This document shows, in pieces, positions 1 through 8,981 of a stretch of 64,000 nucleotides of DNA. Made by a program: the position numbers and the translations under genes. The first letter of the stretch is position 1. Every line of letters begins with the position of its first letter. The notes beneath the pieces are model-generated. The model was not told where the DNA came from. It saw only the letters and a program-made list of their open reading frames with translations, and searched no databases. The DNA is from Acidobacteriota bacterium. Its GTDB lineage: Bacteria > Acidobacteriota > Blastocatellia > Pyrinomonadales > Pyrinomonadaceae. Where the stretch lies: assembly GCA_019639195.1 (NCBI GenBank), contig JAHBSI010000003.1:310001-374000 (forward strand), given 5' to 3'.

Positions 1-712
1 TGCGGACGATCTCGAGGGCAGCGATAAATGCCGTGACGAGCTCGCGATGCGACCGCATTTCCTCGAAAAAGCCCGAAAGGTTGACCTCGCCGAACTCGAC
101 GATACGTCCCTCCAGTGCTCTGATCATATCCGCGAGCGAGATCTCGTCCCGCTCGATCTCCATTTTCACCTCATCGAGGTGGCGAGCAACGATCTTCTGA
201 AAAACGGTCAGGAGGTCAAAAACTGTCGCATCAACCTCGGAGTTGTTCTCGTCAGTTTCGAGCGGGCCGCGCGTAAACGTTGCCTGTTCGATGGTCGTAC
301 GCTCGTGCAGCATCCCGGCCGCGGTCTTGAACTTTTCGTATTCAAGCAGGCGATCGACGAGTTCGCGTCGCGGATCGTCAAACTCGATATCCTCGTCCTC
401 GGCCTTCGGGTCTCGCGGCAGAAGCATCTTCGACTTGATCTCGATTAGCGTTGCCGCCATTACGAGAAAATCTGCCGCAACCGCGATATCAAGCCGTTTC
501 ATCAGCTGGATAGTTTCGAGATACTTGGCAGTGATCTTTGCGATCGGAATGTCAAAGATATTCGCCTGTTCCTGCTTGATCAGGTAAAGAAGCAGGTCGA
601 GCGGCCCGGCGAAATCGCCAATGCGCACCCGCAGCTCATCACGTCCGGCGGCCACGATCTCGGGCCTCTCGGTGTGAAAGTTGAACGAAAATTGTTCAAG
701 TTCGTCGGTCAC
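1..712 (-). CDS. scpA: Segregation and condensation protein A, ScpA (3' end outside window)
   Basis: ScpA is the kleisin subunit that bridges the SMC ATPase heads in the SMC-ScpA-ScpB chromosome condensation and segregation complex in the cytoplasm. The translation starts at a GTG (712-710) and carries the ScpA N-terminal hallmark: FAGPLDLLLYLI at about residues 34-45, then the helix containing MAATLIEIKSKMLLP. About 237 residues are present and the C-terminal winged-helix end runs off the left edge of the window. No strong Shine-Dalgarno precedes the GTG, so the exact start is uncertain. It is the last visible gene of a minus-strand series S2P protease-trpS-(unknown, arsC-like)-scpA; the S2P-trpS-scpA order is common in bacteria, and scpB would be expected to follow outside the window. 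Confidence 0.9.
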   Translation of the reverse strand, partial: MTDELEQFSFNFHTERPEIVAAGRDELRVRIGDFAGPLDLLLYLIKQEQANIFDIPIAKITAKYLETIQLMKRLDIAVAADFLVMAATLIEIKSKMLLPRDPKAEDEDIEFDDPRRELVDRLLEYEKFKTAAGMLHERTTIEQATFTRGPLETDENNSEVDATVFDLLTVFQKIVARHLDEVKMEIERDEISLADMIRALEGRIVEFGEVNLSGFFEEMRSHRELVTAFIAALEIVR

Positions 713-755
713 TTAGTTTATAGTTTTTACCACACAGAGCACCCAGGAACACAAA

Positions 756-787
756 GCAGCCCGCCGAAAATGCACGACGCGGGCTGC
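756..787 (-). terminator. Hairpin between the arsC-like gene and scpA
   Basis: A perfect 9-bp stem (GCAGCCCGC at 756-764 with GCGGGCTGC at 779-787) lies 31 bp downstream of the arsC-like stop codon. On the minus strand it is followed by the short T-rich stretch TTTGTGTT, so it may be a weak intrinsic terminator or a processing/attenuation hairpin inside the operon. The adjacent bases (about 730-752) also resemble a dispersed CACAGAG-type repeat. Confidence 0.45.
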
Positions 788-818
788 CATTCTCGTAACT
801 TCAAGTTGTCGCTATCGG

Positions 819-1160
819 CTAGGCGCCTTTGATGAGTTCAAGCGCACGTTCGATCGGGCGGGCCAATACGGCCTTATCACCGACCTCGACGATCGGCCGC
901 TGGATCAGGTTTGGATCGGCGACCATCGCCCTAATAACATCCTTGTCCGGCGTATCATCCGTTAGCCCGGCCGCCGCGGCACCACGCGCAAGCTTTATCG
1001 GGCGAACGCCGGTCTTTGCGACGAGCTTGCTCAGATTCGCCTCGGTAAAAGGCTCGATAAAATAATTCACCTTCTCGTAGTCAATCCCGTTTTCACGAAA
1101 CAGCGCCGCCATATTGCGGCACGTCGTGCAGGTAGGCTTTTCGTAAACCGTGATCTTCAT
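819..1160 (-). CDS. ArsC/Spx-family glutaredoxin-like protein
   Basis: This 113-residue protein belongs to the thioredoxin-fold ArsC/Spx/YffB family. The redox motif KPTCTTCR places cysteines at positions 11 and 14, and the conserved cis-proline region RPIVE follows near residue 88, matching the family size of about 115 residues. Members act as arsenate reductases or as uncharacterised thiol oxidoreductases. The CxxC pair is more typical of Spx/YffB-like members than of the CX5R arsenate reductase site, so arsenate reduction is not proven. Its ATG overlaps the stop codon of the upstream gene (TAATG), implying translational coupling with the 209-residue unknown protein. No ars operon genes are nearby. 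Confidence 0.85.
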   Translation of the reverse strand: MKITVYEKPTCTTCRNMAALFRENGIDYEKVNYFIEPFTEANLSKLVAKTGVRPIKLARGAAAAGLTDDTPDKDVIRAMVADPNLIQRPIVEVGDKAVLARPIERALELIKGA

Positions 1161-1789
1161 TATTTCTTTGACCTCAAGTCCGATTGTAGGACAATTTCTC
1201 CATCCTTGATGTAGATCCGCAATATTACAAGTCTTGACTTATTGGGGTTAGGGACGATCTTATCCACAGTGCCGATCACTGAGGCCATCTCCTCCTTATG
1301 CGTTGCAATATCAAATTTCTTAGAAAGCTTTGTATATTCAAACGCTAGGATTGAGGTTGCTGCCTGGTTGGCTGCGGTGGTGAATACGTCGTATTCAGAG
1401 TTGGCATCTGACTTGCAGATGTAGTTGAACATCGGCGGGCGACATTCAACCCCGAGCGGATGGAAAGGAGTCGCTAACTTCTTTCCTACGACTTTCGGCA
1501 GTATTTTTTCGATGTCGTCATAGCCCAGTTTCCCATCTGAGACCGCCCCAGCGGCTGAATAGAGCAACATGTAGCGCAGATTCGCCGCAGAGCCAATATT
1601 GTCATCGTTCTTTATCTGCTCAAGGTACGTGGAAGACAGCTCAAACGCCTTCGGCCAGTTCTCGTGTGCGAGTTCTGTAAACAACGAATCCCATTGGGTG
1701 TCGGTGATTTTCCCTGTGTTCTCCGTCGTCTGTGCGAAAGTAGAGGCGGTTACAACAACCAGAAAAAGCGTTATTAATATCCCTTTCAT
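1160..1789 (-). CDS. Secreted protein of unknown function
   Basis: A 209-residue protein that I do not recognise. It starts with a clear Sec signal peptide (hydrophobic residues 4-18, likely cleavage after TFAQ near residue 20). A GGAGGG Shine-Dalgarno sits about 6 bases before the ATG. The mature part contains two cysteines in the stretch GVECRPPMFNYICKS (near residues 111-124) that could form a disulfide in the periplasm. The coding sequence is more AT-rich than the flanking trpS. The gene lies between trpS and the arsC-like gene and overlaps the latter's start by one base, so the two were probably acquired or regulated together. Confidence 0.75.
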   Translation of the reverse strand: MKGILITLFLVVVTASTFAQTTENTGKITDTQWDSLFTELAHENWPKAFELSSTYLEQIKNDDNIGSAANLRYMLLYSAAGAVSDGKLGYDDIEKILPKVVGKKLATPFHPLGVECRPPMFNYICKSDANSEYDVFTTAANQAATSILAFEYTKLSKKFDIATHKEEMASVIGTVDKIVPNPNKSRLVILRIYIKDGEIVLQSDLRSKK

Positions 1790-1818
1790 TTCGGCCCTCC
1801 GTTAGAGTGAACAAGGCA

Positions 1819-3030
1819 TCATCTTCCGATTCCCATTTTTGCATAAACGTCAACGAGTGTCGTCTGTGCGATCGAACGAGCGCGTTCGGCGCCCTTCTTG
1901 AGGATGGTGGTCAGAGTTTCGTCGTCAAACTGCTTCACACGCTCCTGAAAAGGCCGCAGAAACTCGACGACAGCATCGGCGAGTTCGCCCTTGAACTGTC
2001 CGTAGCCCTTGCCCGCAAAGTTCGCGACGCAATCTTCCGCACTTTTGCTCGTAACGAGCTGATAGATCGTCAGGAGGTTGCTGATCGCGGGCCGCGTTTC
2101 GTCGAAAGTGATCTCCGTACCGCTATCGGTCACGGCACGCTTGATCTTCTTCGAGATCGTGTCGGCATCATCGAGCAGGAATATCGAGCCGGCAGGATTC
2201 TCGTCCGATTTCGACATCTTTTTTGCCGGGTCTTGAAGTGACTTGATGCTTGCTCCGGCCTTCGGAATGTATGGCTCAGGTATCTTGAACGTCACGCCAA
2301 AGTCGCGGTTGAATCGCTCGGCGAGATCGCGGCTTAGTTCGAGATGCTGCTTCTGATCCTGTCCAACAGGGACAAGATCCGTCTGGTAGAGCAGAATGTC
2401 GGCTGCCATCAGGACCGGATAGGTGAATAGACCGACACTTGCTCGTTCTGCAGGCGAGCGCCTTGTCTCATCACGTTTACTTTGCAGGCTATCTATGACG
2501 GCTTGCACAACCTCGGACACGCTGGTTCCCTTTGCCGCAGCGGCCGTTTCCAATGTTTGAAAGAATGATGCAGTCGAACGCCGATTATGGGGTGGATTCG
2601 TGTTTTCGAGATTCGATTCGGATGCAGCTACAAAAATTTCTTCAAAATGAGCTTTTTCTGCCTCAATCGGTCTGCGACCGAATTTTTGCGACTTATCCTT
2701 GAACTGCGTCATTCGCTCGAGCTCGCCCATTCGAGCAACACATGACAAAACCCATGTGAGTTCGGCGTGTTCAGGGGCATCGGACTGGACAAAGATCGTG
2801 GCCTTTTCGGGGTCAACTCCCGCCGCGAGATAGATGCGAGCGAGATCGCGCGTCTTTTGACGCAGCGTTTTCGGGTCTTGAGGAAGCGTGATCGCATGCA
2901 GATTAACGATGCAGTAGATCGAATCGTACTCCTCCTGGAGCGCGACCCAATTCTTGAGTGCGCCAAGATAGTTGCCGATGTGAAGTTCGCCGGTCGGCTG
3001 TGCGCCGCTGAATATTCGTTTCTTTTGCAT
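1819..3030 (-). CDS. trpS: Tryptophanyl-tRNA synthetase with an internal insertion
   Basis: This enzyme charges tRNA-Trp with tryptophan using ATP in the cytoplasm (class Ic synthetase). The HIGN motif is at residues 17-20 and KMSKS at 271-275, with the family motif YPVLMAADILLYQ at about 204-216. The protein is 403 residues against roughly 330 for typical bacterial TrpS. The excess is a block of about 75 residues (about 117-197) between MTQFKDKS and VGLFTYPVLMAADIL, where ordinary TrpS has only about ten residues. All catalytic motifs survive, so it is likely active. Its start overlaps the protease stop (TAATG), indicating an operon with the upstream site-2 protease. Confidence 0.95.
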   Translation of the reverse strand: MQKKRIFSGAQPTGELHIGNYLGALKNWVALQEEYDSIYCIVNLHAITLPQDPKTLRQKTRDLARIYLAAGVDPEKATIFVQSDAPEHAELTWVLSCVARMGELERMTQFKDKSQKFGRRPIEAEKAHFEEIFVAASESNLENTNPPHNRRSTASFFQTLETAAAAKGTSVSEVVQAVIDSLQSKRDETRRSPAERASVGLFTYPVLMAADILLYQTDLVPVGQDQKQHLELSRDLAERFNRDFGVTFKIPEPYIPKAGASIKSLQDPAKKMSKSDENPAGSIFLLDDADTISKKIKRAVTDSGTEITFDETRPAISNLLTIYQLVTSKSAEDCVANFAGKGYGQFKGELADAVVEFLRPFQERVKQFDDETLTTILKKGAERARSIAQTTLVDVYAKMGIGR

Positions 3031-3719
3031 TATGCGGACAGGATGAAGATAAGTGCGTAGTAAAAGGGCGTGATTATCATTCGAAAGACGCCGATATAGA
3101 TCAGGGCAAGGAGGATGATGTATCCGTATTGCTCGAGCATTCTAAGCAACGGTTGAGCACTTTCCGGCAAGAACGTCGAAAGTATCTGGCTTCCGTCAAG
3201 CGGCGGAAATGGCAGCAGATTGAAGACGAAAAGTGAAAGATTCAGGAACATCAGATCGGCCAGGAGAATCGCGATCGGATTCGTCGATTCGCCAAAAAAG
3301 TCTCTCAGAGTAAAAACTCCCTGTGAGATCAGTATCTTCGCGGCCACGATCCCGATGATCAGCAATATCAGGTTCGCAAGCACGCCCGCTACCGACACCA
3401 TCACATTCGCGAGTTTATAATTCGTCCAATTTCGCGGATTTACCGGCGTCGGTTTGCCCCAGCCGATGAGCGGGATACTGCCGAGGGCACCACCCATTGC
3501 ACCCAGGACAAAGCCGATGATCGGAATGAGAAGCGTGCCTACCAGGTCAGTGTGCTTTACGGGATTGAGCGTTACGCGTCCGAGCATATACGCCGTGTCA
3601 TCTCCGAATTTATGCGACATCCAGGCGTGTCCCGCCTCGTGGGCAGAGATCGCAAGCAGCAGGACGACCATAAAAATAACAAGATGACTGATCAGATTGA
3701 TCGGATCGATTCCGCCCAT
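3030..3719 (-). CDS. Site-2 protease family (M50) membrane metalloprotease
   Basis: An integral membrane zinc protease of the rhomboid-independent S2P/M50 family, which cuts substrates within the membrane. The zinc-binding HEAGH motif is at residues 27-31 in the first hydrophobic segment, and the third ligand motif PLDG lies near residue 175. At least five hydrophobic helices are visible over 229 residues; there is no PDZ domain, so it belongs to the small S2P-like class rather than RseP. Its substrate cannot be told from the sequence. It heads the minus-strand operon with trpS and scpA and is divergent from the ATP-grasp gene, with about 150 bp of shared upstream region. Confidence 0.9.
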   Translation of the reverse strand: MGGIDPINLISHLVIFMVVLLLAISAHEAGHAWMSHKFGDDTAYMLGRVTLNPVKHTDLVGTLLIPIIGFVLGAMGGALGSIPLIGWGKPTPVNPRNWTNYKLANVMVSVAGVLANLILLIIGIVAAKILISQGVFTLRDFFGESTNPIAILLADLMFLNLSLFVFNLLPFPPLDGSQILSTFLPESAQPLLRMLEQYGYIILLALIYIGVFRMIITPFYYALIFILSA

Positions 3720-3873
3720 AAATGTCGCAAAAGCCTAAAACTCAAATTCGGCAGTTTGATGCCGCATTCCATTGTATTGGAGCCTAGATTGTGACATTCT
3801 TTTTAGACAAAATAAAATGAAGCAGATCGCCCCGAGGAAGCTTCCCGTTCGTGGGCATTCGGCTCTTTGACCT

Positions 3874-5085
3874 ATGCAAAACCACATAGTCTGCATTGCG
3901 AGCGAACAAAAAGGCAACGAATTCCTTGAGCAGGCCAATGCTGACGGTTGGCGCGTAACGCTCGTAACGCGGAAGAAGCTGCTCGACTCACCGTGGAGTT
4001 GGGATTCGATCAGCGATGTCCGTTCGGTCGAGGATGATGCTCTGCCCGTGGATTACGTCCGTGCGATCACGAATATTGCGGGTTCAGAACGGATCGACCG
4101 CGTTGTCGGCCTTGATGAATTCGATGTGATAACCGCGGCGCTTGCACGCGAACACCTGCAGCTGCCCGGAATGAACAGCTCATTCCTGCGGCGTTTTCGC
4201 GACAAGCTCACAATGCGCAATCTCGCGGCCGAGAACGGCATTCCTTGTCCGGAATTTACCGGAATATTCAATGCCGACGAAGTTAATGACTTCCTCGCAA
4301 GGGTTCCGGCGCCGTGGATCGTAAAGCCCCGATTCGAGGTCTCGGCCTTCGGGATCCGAAAATGCGAGACGGCCGAACAGGTTTGGGACGTACTGAATGA
4401 CCTCGACAACCGCAATAACTGGCGTGATCATCCGTCGCAATTCGTCCTTGAGCGTTTTGTTGAAGGCAGCGTCTTTCACGTTGATTCTGTCGTTGAAGGC
4501 GGCAAGGTACGGGCTGCCGGCGTCAGCCAATACGGCACGACGCCATTTAGCGTGACGCACCACGGCGGCGTTTTTACGTCCTCGATCGTGCCCTACCGTG
4601 CCGCAGTGCGAAAGAGTCTTGAGACCGTCAATTCTCAGCTTTTGAAGGCGTTTGAATACGATCGCGGCGTGACACACGCCGAGTTTTTGCAAAGCGGCGA
4701 GACGGGCGAGCTCTTTTTGCTCGAGGTAGCCTGCCGCGTCGGCGGAGCGTACATTGCGAATGTGCTGGAACACGCATGCGGCTTCAATCTCTGGCGTGAA
4801 TGGGCAAAGCTTGAAACGGCGACAAAAGATCATCCATACAAGCTGCCAAAGCTTAGGAAGACATTCGCAGGCGTTGCTCTTGCTCTCGCAAATACCGAGG
4901 AGCCGAATACTGAGCATTACGGGGACGAAGAAATAGTCTATCGCGTGAAAAAAGCACGGCACGTCGGGCTGATATTTCATTCAAGCAAGCAAAGCCGGGT
5001 CGAGGAACTCCTGTCAGACTATTCCGAGCGGATCGCCAACGACTTTCTGGCCGTCGCACCTGCAAAAGAACGCTACGACGATTGA
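3874..5085 (+). CDS. ATP-grasp domain protein (carboxylate-amine ligase type)
   Basis: A 403-residue ATP-grasp enzyme. The N-terminal third is a Rossmann-like pre-ATP-grasp domain, followed by nucleotide-binding elements such as PWIVKPRFEVSAFGI (about 146-160), FVLERFVEGS (about 190-199) and the metal/nucleotide region LFLLEVACRVGG (about 274-285). Such enzymes join a carboxylate to an amine or thiol through an acylphosphate; the substrate is not evident. The ATG at 3874 has no clear Shine-Dalgarno. The phosphodiesterase-like gene follows after only 9 bp, so the two probably form an operon. Distinguishing a peptide ligase from a carboxylase-type member would need structural comparison. Confidence 0.85.
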   Translation: MQNHIVCIASEQKGNEFLEQANADGWRVTLVTRKKLLDSPWSWDSISDVRSVEDDALPVDYVRAITNIAGSERIDRVVGLDEFDVITAALAREHLQLPGMNSSFLRRFRDKLTMRNLAAENGIPCPEFTGIFNADEVNDFLARVPAPWIVKPRFEVSAFGIRKCETAEQVWDVLNDLDNRNNWRDHPSQFVLERFVEGSVFHVDSVVEGGKVRAAGVSQYGTTPFSVTHHGGVFTSSIVPYRAAVRKSLETVNSQLLKAFEYDRGVTHAEFLQSGETGELFLLEVACRVGGAYIANVLEHACGFNLWREWAKLETATKDHPYKLPKLRKTFAGVALALANTEEPNTEHYGDEEIVYRVKKARHVGLIFHSSKQSRVEELLSDYSERIANDFLAVAPAKERYDD

Positions 5086-5094
5086 CCTCATTTT

Positions 5095-6303
5095 ATGCCC
5101 TTCGAAATCCTGTTCGACGAGCCGCACAATGCGCAGATCGGCCCGCCGGAGATACTCGATCACCAGCTGAATCAGTACTTTGCGGACCTTTTGAAGATCG
5201 AATCGACCCGCGAACTCGCTGCGTCACCGATCCTCGAGAAGGTCCGTGACGACGCAACGCGTATCCTGAATGCAGTCGTCGTTAGCGGCAACAGTAAAGG
5301 CCTCGCCGAGGGCGGATCGATCTCGGCAGTTGCCTGGAACATCGAACGCGGTATCGTCTTTGCCGGTATCAAGGACGCGCTAACGGGCGATCCGAGGCTT
5401 GCAGCCAAAGACCTGTATCTTTTGACCGAACTTGATCACGGGATGGCCCGCAGCGGCAATCGGTTTGTTGCAGGCGAACTCGCCGAGGCAATGGGTGTGA
5501 ATTATGCCTTTGCTCCCGTGTATATCGCTCTGCAGAAGGGTAGCGGAGTTGAGTCGGCCGTCGAGGGCGAAAATACGCTCTCGATACACGGCCTTGCTAT
5601 GCTCTCGAAGTTTCCCTTGAAGAATGTTCACGCAGTCGCTCTCCCGAACGGCAAGGACAAGATGTGGGGCAAGGAGAAAAGGCTCGGCCATCTTCGTGCA
5701 TTGGTCGCGGATATCGAGCATCCGCTCGGGACATTTCGGGCCGTCACCGTGCATCTCGACGCACACTGCTCTCGCGCACATCGTCGGCTCCAGATGAAGA
5801 TCATCCTCGATCATCTCGACACTCTCCCGCAACTTCCAACGCTCATTGGCGGCGATTGGAACACGACCGGATTCAATTCGCAGAGCTCTACGCGGGCGAT
5901 CATGGGCTATTGGCGGAGAGTGTTCATGGGTCCGAAGAACGTCGCACAGAACCATTTGCCGCACCCGGAAAGGTTCTTCGAACGTCCGATGTTCAACGAT
6001 CTTGAGCGACGCGGATGGAACTTTCGTGAGCTCAATCAGCTCGGCGTCGGCACACTGCACTATGATGTCGGCAGCATCGAAAAGAATACGAATCTACGCG
6101 ATTGGGTGCCCGAGTGGTGCTTCCCATTCATCTTTTGGGCGGCGAATCGTGTCGGAGGCAAGGTGTCGGGGCGTCTCGATTGGTTCGCCGGACGCGGTAT
6201 TCGAACCGTCGCTCCGCCGCAGACGATCGGCGTTTCGACGACCGCAGACGGGACACCACTTTCGGACCATGATGCGATCACGCTCGACTTTGTAATAAAA
6301 TGA
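5095..6303 (+). CDS. Endonuclease/exonuclease/phosphatase family protein
   Basis: A 402-residue metal-dependent phosphodiesterase or nuclease-fold enzyme. Family elements are visible in order: AWNIERG (about residue 80), the glutamate-bearing TELDHGMARSGN (about 110-121), VTVHLDAHCSRAHR (about 218-231), GGDWNTTG (about 253-260) and the terminal SDHDAITLDF (about 391-400) with the catalytic Asp-His. There is no signal peptide, so it likely acts in the cytoplasm. The family covers DNA repair nucleases, sphingomyelinases and inositol phosphatases; the substrate cannot be chosen from sequence. It follows the ATP-grasp gene closely. Confidence 0.88.
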   Translation: MPFEILFDEPHNAQIGPPEILDHQLNQYFADLLKIESTRELAASPILEKVRDDATRILNAVVVSGNSKGLAEGGSISAVAWNIERGIVFAGIKDALTGDPRLAAKDLYLLTELDHGMARSGNRFVAGELAEAMGVNYAFAPVYIALQKGSGVESAVEGENTLSIHGLAMLSKFPLKNVHAVALPNGKDKMWGKEKRLGHLRALVADIEHPLGTFRAVTVHLDAHCSRAHRRLQMKIILDHLDTLPQLPTLIGGDWNTTGFNSQSSTRAIMGYWRRVFMGPKNVAQNHLPHPERFFERPMFNDLERRGWNFRELNQLGVGTLHYDVGSIEKNTNLRDWVPEWCFPFIFWAANRVGGKVSGRLDWFAGRGIRTVAPPQTIGVSTTADGTPLSDHDAITLDFVIK

Positions 6304-6351
6304 TTCGTCTGCTTACGGACACGATCCGGGCAGATCTGGGGAGAGAATTCA

Positions 6352-6723
6352 ATGAGGTCTATATTCCTTTCGGCCGGTATTATCCTGGCTACCATTTTTT
6401 TGGCGGGAGCGACCGCGCCCGCATCTGCGAAGGACCCGAATGTAACGAAACCGGGCCGCTGTCTGCTTGAGGTCGATGGTGTGAAGTACATCTCCGGCCG
6501 CTGCAATATCACCTTTATCGAGAAGGGAACCGGTTCGTTCGAGATCGAAGAGATCAGAAAGGGCGGCTTTTATTTTGCTCAGGTATTGATCGACTCTGAC
6601 GGTGCCCGAGGCTATTGGAACGGCGAACGTGCGGCAACCCACGCTCACAATTCCCTTGGCGTTCTCGAACGAGACGGTGCCTGTTGGACGAATGACCGTG
6701 CACGGATCTGTGCGTGGCGATAG
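6352..6723 (+). CDS. Small secreted cysteine-containing protein, unknown
   Basis: A 123-residue exported protein of unknown function. A Sec signal peptide occupies residues 1-26 (cleavage likely after APASA). The start is supported by GGGGAGAG just upstream of the ATG. The mature domain of about 97 residues has four cysteines (positions 37 and 51, and two near the C-terminus), suggesting two disulfides and a periplasmic location. Motifs such as GYWNGE and a C-terminal RICAWR are visible. It follows the phosphodiesterase-like gene by 48 bp. Confidence 0.75.
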   Translation: MRSIFLSAGIILATIFLAGATAPASAKDPNVTKPGRCLLEVDGVKYISGRCNITFIEKGTGSFEIEEIRKGGFYFAQVLIDSDGARGYWNGERAATHAHNSLGVLERDGACWTNDRARICAWR

Positions 6724-6756
6724 GACTTTTTTTCGTGAAAAGTTTAAGATAGTCGT

Positions 6757-7008
6757 ATGGAAGTTTCCTTTACGCAAACGCTAAGTTTTGATGCGGACAC
6801 ATTTGAATATGAGACCGTCGATTCGCTGAACGGCAACGCATCTGTCATACGGTTCCCGGTCGATCCAAAAAGGGTCAGCCCCGGCGACATCGTGGTCGTC
6901 GTCTCAAAGGAAGATATCTACTTTCACGGAATGATCGGCAAGATCGAGAACGAGTTCGCGTATGCGTCCGATCCGAAAGGTTCGCTTCTGCCGGCCGGTG
7001 TACAGTGA
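6757..7008 (+). CDS. Small hypothetical protein
   Basis: An 83-residue acidic protein without signal peptide or membrane segment. It appears to be a single small beta-rich domain (alternating hydrophobics around IRFPV, GDIVVVVSKEDIYFHG and GKIENEF). I do not recognise the family. It lies 33 bp downstream of the small secreted protein and 27 bp before tRNA-Ala. Base composition and codon use look like the neighbours, which supports it being a real gene. Confidence 0.6.
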   Translation: MEVSFTQTLSFDADTFEYETVDSLNGNASVIRFPVDPKRVSPGDIVVVVSKEDIYFHGMIGKIENEFAYASDPKGSLLPAGVQ

Positions 7009-7035
7009 ACTCGGGCCGTTGATTTTCATCTTTTT

Positions 7036-7111
7036 GGGGATGTAGCTCAGCTGGGAGAGCGCAGCGTTCGCAATGCTGAGGTCAGGGGTTCGATCCCCCT
7101 CATCTCCACCA
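7036..7111 (+). tRNA. tRNA-Ala, anticodon CGC
   Basis: A 76-nt cloverleaf. The acceptor arms GGGGATG (7036-7042) and CATCTCC (7101-7107) pair with a G3-U70 wobble, the alanine identity element. The anticodon stem CAGCG/TGCTG encloses the loop TTCGCAA with anticodon CGC at 7069-7071, reading GCG codons. The T arm AGGGG-TTCGATC-CCCCT is intact, and the discriminator A and CCA end (7108-7111) are genome-encoded. Confidence 0.97.
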
Positions 7112-7127
7112 ACTTTGCAACCTGAAA

Positions 7128-7158
7128 GAAGTCGGGCATATTGCTCGGCTTCTTTTTT
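7128..7158. terminator. Likely bidirectional terminator between tRNA-Ala and typA
   Basis: A 10-bp stem with two G-U pairs (GAAGTCGGGC at 7128-7137 with GCTCGGCTTC at 7143-7152) closes a 5-nt loop and is followed by TTTTTT on the plus strand. The A-rich bases before the stem give a T-run on the minus strand too, so it can terminate both the tRNA transcript and typA, whose stop codon is at 7167. Confidence 0.8.
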
Positions 7159-7166
7159 GTTTTCGG

Positions 7167-8981
7167 TTAGGACTGCCTCTTTGGACGCTCGTTCGATTTC
7201 AGCACACGTTTTCGAAGGCGGATCGTTTTCGGAGTAACTTCGATCAGCTCGTCGTCGGCGATGAACTCGAGGGCCCGTTCAAGCGACATATCGCGGACAG
7301 GCACAAGCCGCATCGCTTCATCCGCCGAAGTTGTACGCATATTCGAGAGCTTCTTTTCCTTGATCGCGTTCACATCGAGATCGACGCTTCGGGCGTTCTC
7401 ACCGATGATCATTCCTTCATAGACCTTGACCTGCGGTTTGACGAAAAGAGTTCCTCGCTCTTGCAGATTGTAGAGCGCGTAGGTGTTCGTTTCGCCCATT
7501 CGATCGGCCACGAGTGAACCGGTCTGCCGCGAACGCATTTCGCCCTGCCATCTATCGAATCGCAAGAAAAGCGTATTCAGAAGGCCGGTGCCCTTTGTCT
7601 CAGTCAGGAATTCACCGCGGAAACCGATCAACCCACGCGAAGGCGTTTCAAATTCGAGGCGAACGCGGCCCGAACCGTTGTTGATCATCTTCGTCATCTG
7701 ACCTTTTCTGCGGCCCATTGCCTCGGTAACGACACCGATGAATTCTTCAGGCACGTCAATGACGACAAGCTCGATCGGTTCGAGCAATTCGCCCGTGGTT
7801 TCGTCGCGTCGCGTGACGACCTCGGGCTTTGAGACCTGCAGTTCGTAGCCTTCGCGACGCATCATCTCGATCAGGATCGCAAGCTGGAGCTCGCCGCGGC
7901 CCGAGACCTTGAATTGCTCGGCGGCGTCCGTCTCCGTGACCCTCAATGCGACGTTGCCAAGCAGCTCGCGATCGAGCCGCTCCTTGATCTGCCGCGAGGT
8001 AACGAACTTGCCTTCGAGGCCGGAGAACGGCGATGTGTTCACGCCGAAGATCATAGAGATCGTTGGTTCATCGACCGCGATCACAGGCAGCGGTTTTGGA
8101 TTGTCCGGCAGAGTGATCGTCTCGCCGATCTCGACATCGTCAAAACCCGCAAGGGCCACGATCTCGCCCACACCGGCGTCAGCGACCGGAACACGCTCAA
8201 GGCCCTCGAACGCAAAAAGTTCTTTTACGCGGGTCTTTGTGAGCGAAGCGTCGCGTTTTGAGACGACGACCTCCTGGTTCTTTGCGATCGTGCCGGAGAA
8301 GATCCTGCCGATGGCGAGACGCCCGACGAACGGGTTGTAGTCGATGTTTGCAACGAGCAGCTGCAGCGAATCGTCGCGGACCGGCTGGGGCGCGGGGATC
8401 GACTCGATGATCTGGTCAAAAAGCGGCTTGAGCGTTTTGCTCTCGTCCGCGAGGTCTTTTTTCGCAACTCCGTCACGTGAGATCGAATACAAAATAGGAA
8501 ACTCGATCTGCGTATCATTTGCACCGAGATCGATAAAAAGGTCGTAGATTTCGTTGACGACCTCTTCGGGACGTGCGTCCTGCCGGTCGATCTTGTTCAC
8601 GCAGGCGATCGCCGGAAGGTCCAGTTCAAGGGCCTTTCGAAGCACGAAACGCGTCTGCGGCAAGCATCCTTCGGCAGCATCGACAAGCAGAATAATGCCG
8701 TCCACCATCTTCAGAACGCGTTCCACCTCGCCGCCGAAATCCGCGTGGCCCGGCGTATCGACGATGTTGATTTTGTATTCGCCGTATCGAACGCTCGTAT
8801 TCTTGGCCATGATCGTGATGCCGCGCTCACGTTCGAGGTCCATCGAATCCATCACGCGCTCAACGACCGCTTCGTTGTCGCGATGGGTCCCCGATTGCTG
8901 GAGCATCGCGTCAACAAGCGTGGTCTTTCCGTGGTCAACGTGTGCGATGATAGCTATGTTTCTGATCTTGTCGTTGGTCAT
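7167..8981 (-). CDS. typA: Ribosome-binding GTPase TypA/BipA
   Basis: A translational GTPase of the EF-G/LepA superfamily that binds 70S ribosomes and influences 50S assembly and stress or low-temperature growth. The G1 motif [10 protein letters not shown] is at residues 13-22, G3 [15 protein letters not shown] near 76-90, and G4 NKIDR near 130. EF-G-like domains III and V and the BipA-specific C-terminal domain follow. The length of 604 residues is normal for the family. The gene stands alone, convergent with the tRNA gene and divergent from the PIN/TRAM gene. Confidence 0.96.
   Translation of the reverse strand: MTNDKIRNIAIIAHVDHGKTTLVDAMLQQSGTHRDNEAVVERVMDSMDLERERGITIMAKNTSVRYGEYKINIVDTPGHADFGGEVERVLKMVDGIILLVDAAEGCLPQTRFVLRKALELDLPAIACVNKIDRQDARPEEVVNEIYDLFIDLGANDTQIEFPILYSISRDGVAKKDLADESKTLKPLFDQIIESIPAPQPVRDDSLQLLVANIDYNPFVGRLAIGRIFSGTIAKNQEVVVSKRDASLTKTRVKELFAFEGLERVPVADAGVGEIVALAGFDDVEIGETITLPDNPKPLPVIAVDEPTISMIFGVNTSPFSGLEGKFVTSRQIKERLDRELLGNVALRVTETDAAEQFKVSGRGELQLAILIEMMRREGYELQVSKPEVVTRRDETTGELLEPIELVVIDVPEEFIGVVTEAMGRRKGQMTKMINNGSGRVRLEFETPSRGLIGFRGEFLTETKGTGLLNTLFLRFDRWQGEMRSRQTGSLVADRMGETNTYALYNLQERGTLFVKPQVKVYEGMIIGENARSVDLDVNAIKEKKLSNMRTTSADEAMRLVPVRDMSLERALEFIADDELIEVTPKTIRLRKRVLKSNERPKRQS

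Noticed and set aside
3031..3060. Possible REP core at the end of the S2P gene (GCGGACAGGATG)
   Set aside because: Only the left half of the core matches and there is no complementary arm.
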